A DNA stretch of 64,000 nt from Belliella kenyensis (GCF_022549675.1 NZ_JAKZGR010000002.1:310001-374000); one strand, 5' to 3'; counted from the stretch's first letter, positions 9,473 to 19,921 are shown. Made by a program: numbers and translations. Notes: a model not told the origin generated them from the sequence alone.

Positions 9473-10017
9473 ATGAAATGGAAGTTTTTATTGATTTTGG
9501 TAATCATTGAGGTAAAATCATTTGCACAAGACATCACCCTTACCACCCATGACTCCATAGAATAAGGTCTCTTTTTTGACAAAGTATTGATCTATAATTA
9601 TTCAGATCAATCGGGTAAATCCAGCGAAATCTGGGTTTACCTGAATACTTGTAACCATCGAATGTTGTTTGACCATTCATCATGGGGGAAGGAGATGAAA
9701 TGATTCACTATATGATTGCTCAGCAAGATGGTTCTTGCCTGACATTTGGGACAGCTGCAGAAGATTCCACAAATAGAAAAAGAGCTAGGGTTGATTCGAT
9801 TTATCTTGAAACAATTGAGCCTAATATCGATTTTCCAAGGTCTGATGAATACCTGATCTTTATTTCAATATCATCAACGCTTCCTGAGCGTTTTGGTCTG
9901 AAGGCCAAAACTTATGAGTTAGAAAAAAGAATGGGCATAAATGCTCAAGAATCTATGACGATTTCACCTTCTGAGTTTTGGAGTGCCTTAGTTAAACAGT
10001 TAGCTGAGAAGTACTAG
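9473..10017 (+). pseudogene. Decayed secreted-protein gene (stop plus frameshift)
   Basis: An ATG at 9473 opens a signal-peptide-like frame (KWKFLLILVIIEVKSFAQ). An in-frame TAA at 9563-9565 interrupts it and the same frame continues readable to about 9700. The coding sense then moves to another frame, where 111 codons run from 9682 to 10017. The combined product would be about 180 residues. The AFAQ-type cleavage site and readable flanks suggest recent inactivation of an exported-protein gene; family unknown. Confidence 0.6.
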
Positions 10018-10160
10018 TTCTCGAATGGTTGGCGTCATCCTAAATAAATATGGTTCAATCATTTAAAAATTGTTCGTTTATTACCCAAATCGCCTTGAGT
10101 GAATCGAGCCAATTGAATCAAAATCCATATTTAAGTTTCTAAAAATTAACATCAATATTT

Positions 10161-10666
10161 ATGAAATACCTTGCTTTAAACACATTGATCTTCCTAAAAT
10201 TCCTTCCGACTGTTGCTCAGCAGGATAGGGAGGAAGATAAAATATAGATAAATGGCCAAATTGATGCATTTATTGAGTCTTGGAATACGCATAATTTTGA
10301 TAGGTTTTCTGATTAAACAACAGAAGATCTAAATTGGGTAAACCTTGTAGGACATTGGTGTAAAGGCCAAGATCAAAATTTAAGGCATCTAGAATCACTT
10401 CATAGGTCAATTTTCAAGGAAGTTACGTATCAGAAATTTTCCACAAGTATCCAGTTTATGACTGCGGATGTCGTCGTCGCGCATGTGTTTTGGAGCCTTG
10501 GAGCTTTTTTTTCACCAGATGGAATAGATCGGGTACCAATAAGATGGAAGATGATGAAGAGTTAGGGACTTTTGTAATGCATAAGAAAAATGGAAAATGG
10601 TAAATCACCGCTGTACATAACATGGTGATCAATCAAAAAACAGAGAAAAGTAAAATTAAAGTGTGA
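10161..10666 (+). pseudogene. Decayed NTF2-like (SnoaL/DUF4440 type) gene
   Basis: ATG at 10161 opens a signal peptide (LIFLKFLPTVAQQ). In-frame stops follow at 10245 (TAG) and 10314 (TAA), with a frameshift near 10530-10545. Reading through gives IDAFIESWNTHNFD, LNWVNLVGHW, HRSIFKE and ITAVHNMV, the pattern of SgcJ/EcaC-type NTF2-like proteins of about 165 residues. At least four disabling lesions are visible, including a stop in place of one residue after NGKW. The function of the intact family is usually unknown. Confidence 0.65.
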
Positions 10667-11130
10667 ACCTTTTTTAGGAAGAGACACTAATGGACATTGG
10701 TTAAGAGGTTAACTTTTATTTCCATAAAATACTTCCTGTGGTGTAAATGCGGATAATCACATGTCTTATATAGTTTAAGATTATTTGTGTGCCAATTCCG
10801 AAGAAAGTAAAAAGCTACCCATTTAAACGTAAATAGTATGCTTTATTTTGATCCAAATAAGTCTACGTAATGCGAAGCATATCAAGCTTATATTTCATTA
10901 AAAAATGGCTGAAATATTTCTGAGCACGCTGATTTTCCACCGATAGGGCAGTGGATCTATTCATCAAGGAATGATTAAACTTTTAAAATGGTCTTATCAT
11001 TCCTCAAAAGGCAGTATGGCTCACAGTGCCTTTAGAGCTGAAAAACTAACAAAGTTTCAACAAGAATCTTTGAAGTTGTCGGATGACTAGGACATACAAA
11101 GGTTTGAATTTGACAAAATCAAATAATTAT
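10667..11130. other. Non-coding stretch, probably more gene debris
   Basis: Short readable pieces occur on the plus strand (LYFDPNKST near 10840, AHSAFRAEKLTKFQQESLKLSDD near 11015-11090), but stops break them every few codons and no family is identifiable. It lies between the NTF2-like pseudogene and the convergent iron-uptake operon. No terminator hairpin is obvious. Confidence 0.4.
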
Positions 11131-12735
11131 TTAGCTGGAAGTTTGATAATCATTGTGTTCGATTGAATCGTTAGAATTGTCCTTTTTTCGCATCATAAAA
11201 GCGACCCACAAGGATAAGATTGAAGTGAGGAGCCATAACATGTCCACTGTGAAGATTTGAATTTGATCGCTATTAAATGTCTTCCATAGCCAATTACCTG
11301 TTTGGTAGCCATTAGAAATTGGAATGGCCAAGCCGAGAATTCCACCTGAAAGCATGCTCCACTTTGTGATTTTGAAGTTGTCTCGCAGTGCTACCAATAT
11401 GATTGATATAATCAACCAACTGTAAAAGTACCAATGATAAATAAATTCCAGTGGACTTAATTCACTTGCTGACATCGATAGCTTTACGGCTAGGAATGAA
11501 ATGGCTGTTACAGGATACATGCCTAAACAAATTGCCATGTAAATCCATACTAACCATTTGTTGAATTTCCTTTTTATATCAGGTGTACTCTTTTTGTCTC
11601 TAGCAACCAACCAAATCAATACACCAGAAAGTATGACCACGCAGGAAACTAATCCTAAAATGAAATATACTATTCGTAAACCTAGTCCCCCAAAGTCTCC
11701 AAAGTGTAACTTTCTTAATACATCATTAGAACCCTGTAAGTAACTGCTTGGTCCATACGGATCAACTTCGTATTCAGGAGTCAAGTCTCCAGCTTTGAAG
11801 ATCGCCTTGCCTTTACCTGTAAATTTGGAAGCAGGTAAAGGAACTCCTTCTATGATGATTCGCATGTTTTGATCTCCATAAGCAAAGAGTGAAATGGAAC
11901 GTAATTCGAATTCTCCCCAACTTTTTTGAACTTCTTCCACATAGAAATTAAGGTCTGGTACATTGTCTAGGGTTTGGAAACTGGGTTTATATTCAGGAAC
12001 GCCAAAGCCCATATCTGCATACATGGATTCTTGATCACCTTTATAGATGATAGAGAGCACTGGAGGTGCCAATACGGTTGTACCAATGATTAGGAAGACA
12101 CCCGTTAAGGCAAAGATAAATTGATAAGGTAAGCCTATGATCCCAAGTGCCGTATGGGCATCTGTCCATAGGTTCTTTAATTTGGCCTTTGGTCGGAATA
12201 GGTAGAAATTGCTGATGATTTTATCCCAATGTATCCAAACCCCAGTGATCAGCGCAAAAAGGAAAAAAAATGAAACAATTCCAGCGAATAGGTAGCCTGA
12301 TCTTCCATACAGATTCAGTTGAGCAAAGAAATGTAACCTGTATAAGAATTCCCCCAAAGTATAAGCACTCTTGTATTCGGAAGTGCTGTAATCATTAAGG
12401 TTCATATAAAAGAATGCTCCTCTTTGTCTTGATTCATCTAAGGTGTCCTTTGGTGCTGATAGGCTGACGTTGATACGTTGACTGATTTTATGTTGACTTA
12501 GTGTGATATCACGGAATTTTAAGTCATGATCTAGGGCTAAATTCTCAACCAAAGCATTGATGTCTGTTTCTAAGAATACACTTTCTTTTGCAGGCTCATT
12601 TCTTTCCCAGGCTTCTATATCATCTCTAAAAAACGAATAAGAACCAGCGAAGAAGATCACATACAGTGCAGCACTTATGATGATACCACTGATGGTGTGG
12701 GTGTGAAATAAAATGTTGTAGTTCCTGATATTCAT
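11131..12735 (-). CDS. PepSY-associated TM protein, putative ferric-siderophore reductase
   Basis: 534 residues with the architecture of PepSY_TM (DUF2317-like) inner-membrane proteins. The first membrane helix is at about 14-34 (preceded by HTHTISG), a periplasmic domain follows, and further helices occur near 150-172, 195-225, 350-375, 395-415, 437-455 and 488-512. His residues at helix ends could bind heme. Family members act with siderophore receptors and are thought to reduce or release ferric iron in the periplasm. It overlaps the DUF3649-like gene by 4 bp and is the last gene of the Fur-box operon. Confidence 0.8.
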   Translation of the reverse strand: MNIRNYNILFHTHTISGIIISAALYVIFFAGSYSFFRDDIEAWERNEPAKESVFLETDINALVENLALDHDLKFRDITLSQHKISQRINVSLSAPKDTLDESRQRGAFFYMNLNDYSTSEYKSAYTLGEFLYRLHFFAQLNLYGRSGYLFAGIVSFFFLFALITGVWIHWDKIISNFYLFRPKAKLKNLWTDAHTALGIIGLPYQFIFALTGVFLIIGTTVLAPPVLSIIYKGDQESMYADMGFGVPEYKPSFQTLDNVPDLNFYVEEVQKSWGEFELRSISLFAYGDQNMRIIIEGVPLPASKFTGKGKAIFKAGDLTPEYEVDPYGPSSYLQGSNDVLRKLHFGDFGGLGLRIVYFILGLVSCVVILSGVLIWLVARDKKSTPDIKRKFNKWLVWIYMAICLGMYPVTAISFLAVKLSMSASELSPLEFIYHWYFYSWLIISIILVALRDNFKITKWSMLSGGILGLAIPISNGYQTGNWLWKTFNSDQIQIFTVDMLWLLTSILSLWVAFMMRKKDNSNDSIEHNDYQTSS

Positions 12736-13028
12736 AAGATGGGGCTATAAGTTTGTCCTAAATAGATACCTAATGTAAATAGTAGGGTGAATATCAAATA
12801 CCATCCCCAAATCTTCCATGCGTTTTTTGAAAGGAAAGCAAATACCATTAAAAATGCCCACAACAGAAAGCCAGCAAATCGAAGACTCATGAGCATATTC
12901 ACATGATCAAGCCAAAAAGATAAGGCTATGAATAAAGAGGTCGTAACGCCATAACCACCTATAAGACCTGCTGTAATTTTCAGGATACGTTGATGCCAAG
13001 ATGAAAGGTGTTTTTTATTTGCGGGCAT
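12732..13028 (-). CDS. DUF3649-like small membrane protein
   Basis: 98 residues with three predicted membrane helices (about 15-38, 45-66, 75-95) and the ITAGLIGGYGVTTSL start typical of DUF3649. This family is regularly encoded next to PepSY_TM proteins in iron-uptake operons and is assumed to be a subunit or chaperone of the membrane reductase. 4-bp overlap with the PepSY gene and 5 bp from the upstream DUF3325-like gene. Confidence 0.7.
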   Translation of the reverse strand: MPANKKHLSSWHQRILKITAGLIGGYGVTTSLFIALSFWLDHVNMLMSLRFAGFLLWAFLMVFAFLSKNAWKIWGWYLIFTLLFTLGIYLGQTYSPIL

Positions 13029-13033
13029 AGCAA

Positions 13034-13363
13034 TTAAAGCAATGTTTCAAAACTCAAACTGATAATAAAGATTAAGGAAAGGTTCTTCAAACCAAAGATC
13101 TCTAAGGGGCTTAATAAGATTACCAAACTACCTGTTAACATCAGTGACAAAATAAAAGACAGGGAACCTGACCCTACTCCCAAATGATAGATGTGGGTAA
13201 TCAAAGAAATGATCAATATGCTTACACCTATCAGTCTGCTTTTCATTGGATTATCTTGAGACCAGGAAACTAGTCTTATATTTGAAGGAATGACTATTCT
13301 TTTTGAGCTAAGGTAATTTAGTAAGAAACCCAAAGCCGTGATTGTAATCATGATTGTATACAT
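13034..13363 (-). CDS. DUF3325-like small membrane protein
   Basis: I start at the Met before YTIMITITALGF because the first hydrophobic helix then begins at the N-terminus; an upstream Met at 13483 would add a polar 40-residue leader overlapping the preceding gene. About 109 residues with helices near 3-20, 45-66 and 72-105. Composition and genomic place (between DUF4198 and DUF3649/PepSY) match DUF3325 proteins of siderophore-uptake operons. Function unknown. Confidence 0.6.
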   Translation of the reverse strand: MYTIMITITALGFLLNYLSSKRIVIPSNIRLVSWSQDNPMKSRLIGVSILIISLITHIYHLGVGSGSLSFILSLMLTGSLVILLSPLEIFGLKNLSLIFIISLSFETLL

Positions 13364-13479
13364 TTTCAAAGTATGGTTTGTATCTATGATAATTATATTT
13401 TGAGGAAGAAGAATAGGTTTATTTTGACTGACAAAGAGGGTATCCCGCAAGCATGTCAAACTTGCGGGAAAGTAAAAGA

Positions 13480-14178
13480 TCAATTAAAAAGTGAGTCAAT
13501 CTTAATAGTTGCACATCTCCAGACACTTTCATAGGCATTGCCATGATGCTCTCCTGATTCTTTGCTGCTTTTTGTAGCCTCTAGCATGTAGCTGCCCTCC
13601 CAAGGGGTTTCTAGCGATATCTTTCCATTGGCATCAGATTGGAAAACCTTTGTCCAACCAGAAGGGCCTGTAAGTTCAACTGCGACATTGGGCTCAGGTG
13701 TTCCTTTAAAATACACGGTGAAAATATTTTTATCATGAGGAATAAGTTTTAAGTCTATGTTTAAGTGCTCATGATTAAGTTTATTTTTGGTATTTCCAAC
13801 TTTTACAATACTTGTGGTATTAAACTGATAGAGGGTTTTTCCTCCTAAGTCCTTGGCCTCATGGCTGATGAATATTTGATGCAATCCTTCTTCAGTTGGT
13901 GTGAAATATGCCAAATAGTGATTCTCCAATGGACTGGTTTCTATCTTTTGTTTTTTTCCAGAAGGAGTGACCAGCCAAAGATCAAAGTTTTTTACGTCCG
14001 AATACCAATCAGCTATAGGTTCAATATGTTGTTCGGCATACTCTCCATAGAATATTTTAATTTCTTGTTTGATTTTGAGCTGACCGTTTGCGTCTGTCTC
14101 TATCCATAAAGCATGAGACGATGCACTTCCTACAAATGCGAGGAAAGTAACCAGTAGAAGGTTGATTTTCTTTTTCAT
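13480..14178 (-). CDS. DUF4198 periplasmic protein
   Basis: 232 residues. The signal peptide ends near ASSHA (residue 22) and leads into the HALWIET start typical of DUF4198/GH-like NikM-related proteins, where the mature N-terminal His is a potential metal ligand. Two beta-sandwich-like halves follow, the second containing GTPEPNVAVELTGPSG. These proteins accompany metal uptake systems; here the neighbours point to iron. It sits 26 bp after the small upstream gene in the same operon. Confidence 0.75.
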   Translation of the reverse strand: MKKKINLLLVTFLAFVGSASSHALWIETDANGQLKIKQEIKIFYGEYAEQHIEPIADWYSDVKNFDLWLVTPSGKKQKIETSPLENHYLAYFTPTEEGLHQIFISHEAKDLGGKTLYQFNTTSIVKVGNTKNKLNHEHLNIDLKLIPHDKNIFTVYFKGTPEPNVAVELTGPSGWTKVFQSDANGKISLETPWEGSYMLEATKSSKESGEHHGNAYESVWRCATIKIDSLFN

Positions 14179-14204
14179 ATTTTCTTTTGTGATTTATTTA
14201 GTAA

Positions 14205-14531
14205 TTATTGTTTGAGTAATGAGGAAATAGCAAGCTGAATTTTTGCTTCTTCAAGGAAGCCTTTTAGCCTATAGAACTCTTCTTCCTTTAGGGTAAACTG
14301 AATGGAAGGATCAAAAGTCTCTAGCAATACCCTGTCAATACCGTCAAAGAAGGGGAAGTAGTGCAACTCAAATTCTATGTATGACACATACTGAGTGAAT
14401 GCTTCAAAATCAAGAGCGTTCATTTGTATCATGATTTGGTTGTACAATAAGCTGTACTTGTCACAATGTTCACAACGGGTTAGTATAAACCCCTCCCTCA
14501 TAAGAATGACTTCAGTTTTACATGTGCCCAT
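14205..14531 (-). CDS. Small Cys-containing protein, DUF6686-like
   Basis: 108 residues with Cys at 4 and a CEHC pair at about 20-23 (TRCEHCDKYSLLY), suggesting a small metal-binding knuckle, and helical thereafter. Similar short proteins of Bacteroidota are grouped as DUF6686; I assign this from memory with moderate confidence. It is the first gene downstream of a Fur-box-like palindrome, so it is probably iron-regulated and leads the PepSY operon. Confidence 0.6.
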   Translation of the reverse strand: MGTCKTEVILMREGFILTRCEHCDKYSLLYNQIMIQMNALDFEAFTQYVSYIEFELHYFPFFDGIDRVLLETFDPSIQFTLKEEEFYRLKGFLEEAKIQLAISSLLKQ

Positions 14532-14601
14532 ATGAATTATTTTTATTTAGATTAAGTATTAATAAAAACAAATATAAGAAGAACTACACTTGTCCGTCAT
14601 A

Positions 14602-14624
14602 TTATTTAGAATAATTTTAAATAA
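14602..14624 (-). promoter_or_regulatory. Candidate Fur box for the PepSY operon
   Basis: A 23-bp near-palindrome: TTATTTAGAAT, centre A, ATTTTAAATAA. Only one symmetric pair mismatches (G opposite T). It lies about 70 bp before the first gene of the operon. The same 23 bases recur at 22414-22436 except for the central base. Bacteroidota Fur boxes as I know them have this ATTTA...TAAAT form, so Fur repression by iron is the likely reading. Confidence 0.7.
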
Positions 14625-14762
14625 AATTTTTCTATTAACTTTGAAATATCATAGAGAAATGAAAGAGATTCTATATGCTTTTCAATTGACCAAAAGTGGA
14701 TTACTAATAAGGGAATCTAAAAGAGTTTTCCTGAGTAGTCAATCAAACAATATAGGGTAATC

Positions 14763-17132
14763 TTAGAATCTAAGGCTGAGGTTTGCTGCAAAATTCATTG
14801 GTGCTTGTGCCACTCCCCAAAATGACCAATATTGTTCATTTGTTATATTGTTAAGCTTTAAGCCAATTCTCCAATTCGTTTGATCATAGAATACAGTTGC
14901 ATTCCATAGCGTATAAGAAGGAATGGTAAATACATTGTCAGTAAACATGTAAGTGCTTCCTACATGGTTACCTCCGAAACCCAGGCCAAAGCCTTTCAAC
15001 TTATGCTGGAAAGTATATGAAGCCCAGAAATTTGCCACATGTTCAGGTGCATCATTGGCCTTGTTACCTGCTATGGATTCATCACTTGCCTTGTTTATTC
15101 TATTGTCATTATAAGCATAGCCTGTAACAAGGTTTAGCCCAGTGATTGGATTGGCGATAAGCTCAAAATCAAGTCCTTTACTTACTTGTTGGCCATCTTG
15201 TATGGCAAATCCATCTGCATTTATACGAACAGCATTGTCAATGGCGATATTATAATAACTGATTGTGGTACTGAGTTTTTTTTCAAAAACTTCAGCTTTG
15301 ATACCTCCCTCGGATTGGGTGGCAAAAACCGGGTTTATGGATAATTGTTGGCCGTTTGGCTGCATCCTGGGAGCCTGATTTTGGAATCCGCTCATGTAGT
15401 TACCGAACACAGAAACCCTGTCTTTTAGCACTTGGTAAGCAATCCCTACCTTAGGTGCTAAGGCTGTCTGCTCAAAGCCGGCAACATCGCCGTCATCAGG
15501 TCTTTTGAAATGATCCAATCTCAAGCTTAGCATAGTGGATAAGCGGTCTGTTAATTGAATGACATCTGCGATGTATGCACTGTGCGTAAGATCATTGTGG
15601 CTATGCCAGCCTGGGAAAAATCTCGGTATCAATTGCGAATCCATTTCAAATCTTCTAAGTGGTCTGAAATCATTGGTTACATTGACAGTATCAATAAAAC
15701 CATCTGTTGTGGAGTATTCACTTCTGGAATCAAATGCCCTCAGATTAGCACCTATAAGTACTTTGTGGCCAATGTTACCTGTCTGGAATTCACCGTTGAA
15801 GTTTTGCTGTAAGTTGGTGTAGTTTGCATAGATGGGCCCCCACATACCAACCGATCTGGCGACTTCAGTTGGGGAGATCCATGTTGGCTGAGCTTGGTAA
15901 CTATGCTTGACATCTTCATTGAGGAAGGAAAGCAAAGTGGTGGAAGTCCAGTTTTTACCCAGTTGGTATTTGGCTTGAGCAAATAGCTTTGTTGCGGCAG
16001 TTTGTGAGTCTGCATCTTCATGGTATAGGGATGTTCTATAACCAATTTGAAGTTGTCTGGGGCTGGTAATTCCAGCGTTGGGGGCATACCTGGAATATTG
16101 CGGTCTGGTACTGATTGCATTGAAATATTCCAAGTCCAAGGTTATAGTTAGTCGCTCAGAAGCCTTGTACAACAAACTCGGAGCAATGATGAAGGTATTG
16201 TTGAAACCATAATCCATAAAACTTTTTTCACGGTTCAGGGCTGTATTAACCCGTAGTAATACTGTATTATCTTCATTTAACGGCGTATTTACGTCTGCAG
16301 CAATGCGGTGCAGGTTAAAGCTTCCTGTTGTATAGGTAATTTCGGTTTGCCTTTCTTCCATAGGCGCTTTTGTCACCAAGTTGACTACTCCTCCAAAAGA
16401 AGATACATTGGCACCAAACAATGTTGCAGATGGGCCTTTCAATATTTCAATTCGCTCAACATTTGCAATGTCAAGACTGGATCGACCCGTGGCCGCTTCC
16501 ATGCCATTTCTGGCATTGATTCCTGTACTGAATCCCCTGAATGTTGTCCCAAATCCACCGGATGCATAGGTGATGGGAACTACGCCTGGTGCATTTCTGA
16601 CAGTCTCCCCGATGTCTGTGATGACCTGCTCCTTTATCAGTTCTTTGCTCACCACATGGTAAACTTGCGGGTTCTCCAAGTTCTCCAATGGCATTCTGGC
16701 TACATAATGGGTGTTTTTGTTAGCCAAAGGATTTATTTTCGAATCAGTTACGGTAAACTCCACCAAGTCACTTCCATTTTCCAAAAGGCTTAAAGGGGGG
16801 ATGTTCAGCACCTGTCCTTTTTCCAGTTTGAGTTGGATTTCTTTTGTTGCATAACCCAAATGGGAGATAACCAAAATGTATTTCCCTGGGGATACTTGAT
16901 CAATAGTAAAAAGACCTTCTTCATCGGTAAGTGCACCTTTGTTTTTGTCTTTGAGGTGAACATTGGCAAAGGGGAGGGGCAGTCCTTTTTCAGTGAGCAT
17001 TTTTCCTTGGATTGCGGCCGTGTTTTGCTGGGCTTGACTACTTGATATCCATATTATATTGATCAAAATTATCAAGTAGAGCGTAAATGATTTCCTGTCT
17101 GCTGTCTGCAGCCTGCAAATTAATGTCTTCAT
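14763..17132 (-). CDS. TonB-dependent siderophore receptor
   Basis: I start at the Met before KTLICRLQ; a Met 6 codons upstream is also possible. About 789 residues. The signal peptide ends near SSQAQQ, a carboxypeptidase-like domain follows (about 45-120), then the plug (about 145-270, LEILKGPSATLFG-type motif ERIEILKGPSATLFG) and a 22-strand barrel ending in the aromatic strand MNFAANLSLRF. It imports a ferric siderophore across the outer membrane using TonB energy. It is clearly paralogous to the receptor at 19922 (ARMPLxNLENPQVYxVVxKEL in both). Confidence 0.9.
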   Translation of the reverse strand: MKTLICRLQTADRKSFTLYLIILINIIWISSSQAQQNTAAIQGKMLTEKGLPLPFANVHLKDKNKGALTDEEGLFTIDQVSPGKYILVISHLGYATKEIQLKLEKGQVLNIPPLSLLENGSDLVEFTVTDSKINPLANKNTHYVARMPLENLENPQVYHVVSKELIKEQVITDIGETVRNAPGVVPITYASGGFGTTFRGFSTGINARNGMEAATGRSSLDIANVERIEILKGPSATLFGANVSSFGGVVNLVTKAPMEERQTEITYTTGSFNLHRIAADVNTPLNEDNTVLLRVNTALNREKSFMDYGFNNTFIIAPSLLYKASERLTITLDLEYFNAISTRPQYSRYAPNAGITSPRQLQIGYRTSLYHEDADSQTAATKLFAQAKYQLGKNWTSTTLLSFLNEDVKHSYQAQPTWISPTEVARSVGMWGPIYANYTNLQQNFNGEFQTGNIGHKVLIGANLRAFDSRSEYSTTDGFIDTVNVTNDFRPLRRFEMDSQLIPRFFPGWHSHNDLTHSAYIADVIQLTDRLSTMLSLRLDHFKRPDDGDVAGFEQTALAPKVGIAYQVLKDRVSVFGNYMSGFQNQAPRMQPNGQQLSINPVFATQSEGGIKAEVFEKKLSTTISYYNIAIDNAVRINADGFAIQDGQQVSKGLDFELIANPITGLNLVTGYAYNDNRINKASDESIAGNKANDAPEHVANFWASYTFQHKLKGFGLGFGGNHVGSTYMFTDNVFTIPSYTLWNATVFYDQTNWRIGLKLNNITNEQYWSFWGVAQAPMNFAANLSLRF

Positions 17133-17298
17133 GTTTGTTTGAGTTAGCATTGAGGATTAGTGGAAAATTGGTTTTGGGCTTACTGTATCCACCCGTTGAG
17201 TCGTTTAAATTCTCCTATAAAATGCGGTATGCAGAACAACTGAACTGCATTTAATAGAGAGGGTATAAGCGTATTTTTTAGATTTACCTACCGAGTGA

Positions 17299-19677
17299 TT
17301 AAAATCGCTTTTGCCCAGAGAACTCCATGGCATCTCCTTTACCAATGCCATAACTAATTCCTAAAGTGATAAACCTTCCAGACATTCCAAGTCTGTTGAA
17401 TTCAAGGTCTTCTCGAGATGAAACAGCCCTAAACCTTCTGGTCGCAAAAACATCTCTAACGCTTAAGTTTGCTACTGCCTTTCCCTTGAGTAGTTTTTTG
17501 CGCAAGCCTAAGTCTAAGAAGTAATTGTCCAGTATATCAAGTTGCAGGGTTTCATAGGCAGATTCATATGTCCAGGTAGCTTCGAAGTCAAAGTTTGCTG
17601 GTAATTTCATCTTTCCCATAGCCCTTGAAGTCCAGCGGTCACCAGAGAATCCAAAAGTTTCTTGGTTGTAAGTGCCTTTTCTGGAAAAAGCATTGTAGTT
17701 CAAATCAATATCGATTGTTGCCCAGTCCCATGGGGTGTATTTGCTGTTGAATTCCAAGCCTGTTGTTCGGCTTAGGCCTACATTATCTGGTTTTCTAATG
17801 CTTATATTGTCTTCCACAGTCAACACTTCTTCTATTACATTGGTAGTAATGCGCTGATATACCCCTATATTGAAAGATACTTTGTCCAAGTGATAGATTG
17901 AGGTCACTTCATAAGAATCAGTGTATTCAGGCACTAAGTTTGGATTGCCTGTATAGATGTTGAAATTGTCCTGCAAAGCAAAAAAAGGATTCAATTCCCA
18001 GAGCCCTGGTCGGAATATTCTTGCAGAGTAGCCCGCCTGCAGGGAGTATTTGTCTGAAAATTTGTAGGAAGTATGCACCGTAGGGAAGAGATCACCATAG
18101 CGTTGTCTATTTTTCTCTTGTGTTTCTTCAAGTCGGGTATCCAGAGCTGTATATTCAAACCGTAACCCAAGTTTTGCTCCCCATTTGTCTTTCTCTCTGG
18201 AAATGGTACTATAGAGTCCCAATACATCCTGATCGAACACAAATACATTTGTGAAATTTGGATCAGGAATCCATTCATCTTCAAGTTGATCAAGGACAGC
18301 AAAGTCGTTGGATACGCCATTGATAACATACTGTGTTCCCGTTTCAAGCTCATAATAGGATGAAAATGGCCTGGTGTAATCTAATTTAAAGGTATAGATG
18401 CCTTCTTTATAATCTGTATTCAATTTTTGTAGAGCATTGGGTATGTTTCCTAGGATAGTATTGTTTTGAAAATCTGAGACCTGATCTTTTCGGAAGAATG
18501 CCCCAGTGGCACTGGCCAAGAGGCTGTGATCGCCTGACTCATCAAAATCCTTTTTAACTTGGAATTCCCCTTGCCATTTTGGGTTGTCAGCATAGGAGTC
18601 TTCTTTTCTGTACCAAATATCTGTAATGGGACCCTCTAGGTTTTTGAGTGTATAATCACTTTTGGAGTCAGTGGTCTCCTTTTCATAAGCAAATTGACCT
18701 GAAAGACTGATGACTGTTGAATTATTGATCCGATAGTCAGTTCCAAGTATCAAATTATAAAACTCCTCGTTGAAGTCTCTATCACTCAGTGTGTGTAGTT
18801 CTGAGTTGTTTACAATGTCCCTATTCAAAGTCTCATTGTGATGTGGAAAGGTTCGGTAGCCCACACCCAATTGCGCAAAAAGGTTGACTTTATCTGTCCT
18901 TTTGTTGAGACTTAGACCAAGGCTGTGATTGTTTGGAATCCCGGTGTTGAGGGTTATGGAACCATTTAAGTTTTTCTCTCCTTCTTTTTTGAGGATGATA
19001 TTGATGATGCCTGAAGTACCTTCAGCTTCGTATTTGGCGGAAGGGTTGGTAATGACTTCAATGCTTTCGATCATGTCAGCAGTGATGGTGCCCATGATAT
19101 TGCCCTGCTCACTTGCTAAAACGGAAGGTTTACCATTGATAAGAATGCGAACACCTTGACTTCCTCGCAGGCTGATCTGTCCTTCAATATTGACACTTAC
19201 TGAAGGGATATTGTTCAGTATTTGTAATGCACTAGCCCCAGTACTGCTGATGTCTTGACCAACATTGAAAACTCGCTTGTCCAATTGAAATTCTATACGA
19301 GATCTTTCGCCTTGAATCACCACCTCATCCAAAGTCTGGCTATCTTCTTCCATAAGGATAATACCGAGATTTATTTCGTTTAAGTTTGTGTTAGGGCGCT
19401 GAACCTTTTTTGTAGTATAGCCAATGAAGCTGATCTCCAAGTAAAACGATTTGGAAGTAGTTGAGATCGTAAAGCTACCATTTTCAAAACTTGTGGTTCC
19501 AGCTAGCATTTCATGAGTTTCACTGGATCTAAGCATTACTGTGGCATAGGCAACAGGCTGGTTTGTATCTTTTGATTTTAAAATCCCTGTGATATTAAAT
19601 GCATCTTGTTGGGCAATTGATGATGTACCATTGATCAACATCATTCCAATTAAGAATAATTTTATAATGGTTTTCAT
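17299..19677 (-). CDS. TonB-dependent receptor (OMP_b-brl_3 type)
   Basis: 792 residues: signal peptide to about 22, carboxypeptidase-like domain (about 28-110), plug (about 120-235, with IEVITNPSAKYEAEG), then a long barrel. It lacks the siderophore-receptor barrel signature of its two neighbours and resembles the general outer-membrane receptor family whose last third is the OMP_b-brl_3 domain. The substrate is unknown; its place between two siderophore receptors makes iron or another metal chelate plausible. The C-terminus SGQKRF is not a classical terminal strand. Confidence 0.85.
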   Translation of the reverse strand: MKTIIKLFLIGMMLINGTSSIAQQDAFNITGILKSKDTNQPVAYATVMLRSSETHEMLAGTTSFENGSFTISTTSKSFYLEISFIGYTTKKVQRPNTNLNEINLGIILMEEDSQTLDEVVIQGERSRIEFQLDKRVFNVGQDISSTGASALQILNNIPSVSVNIEGQISLRGSQGVRILINGKPSVLASEQGNIMGTITADMIESIEVITNPSAKYEAEGTSGIINIILKKEGEKNLNGSITLNTGIPNNHSLGLSLNKRTDKVNLFAQLGVGYRTFPHHNETLNRDIVNNSELHTLSDRDFNEEFYNLILGTDYRINNSTVISLSGQFAYEKETTDSKSDYTLKNLEGPITDIWYRKEDSYADNPKWQGEFQVKKDFDESGDHSLLASATGAFFRKDQVSDFQNNTILGNIPNALQKLNTDYKEGIYTFKLDYTRPFSSYYELETGTQYVINGVSNDFAVLDQLEDEWIPDPNFTNVFVFDQDVLGLYSTISREKDKWGAKLGLRFEYTALDTRLEETQEKNRQRYGDLFPTVHTSYKFSDKYSLQAGYSARIFRPGLWELNPFFALQDNFNIYTGNPNLVPEYTDSYEVTSIYHLDKVSFNIGVYQRITTNVIEEVLTVEDNISIRKPDNVGLSRTTGLEFNSKYTPWDWATIDIDLNYNAFSRKGTYNQETFGFSGDRWTSRAMGKMKLPANFDFEATWTYESAYETLQLDILDNYFLDLGLRKKLLKGKAVANLSVRDVFATRRFRAVSSREDLEFNRLGMSGRFITLGISYGIGKGDAMEFSGQKRF

Positions 19678-19921
19678 GATTTTGGATGTTTAGCGCATAC
19701 CTAAATAATGGCTTTATGTATGCTATTTGTGAGTGTTGAAGTAAGGATTAGTTTGTGTGGGACGACCGACCTTTTGCCTGAGAGAAAGACTGATCATTGT
19801 TTTAGCTTAGAAAGCTTGTCCGAATCAAAATTCAAATTTCTTCAACCTGAATTTGAAAGGTTCAAATGGTGTTGATTAGCACCTATGGTGAAGCTACTTG
19901 GTTTGTTTTAGCAAACTTGTT

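Noticed and set aside
13364-13483. 40-residue N-terminal extension of the DUF3325-like gene
   Set aside because: Polar leader overlapping the preceding gene; the internal Met gives a normal membrane-protein start.
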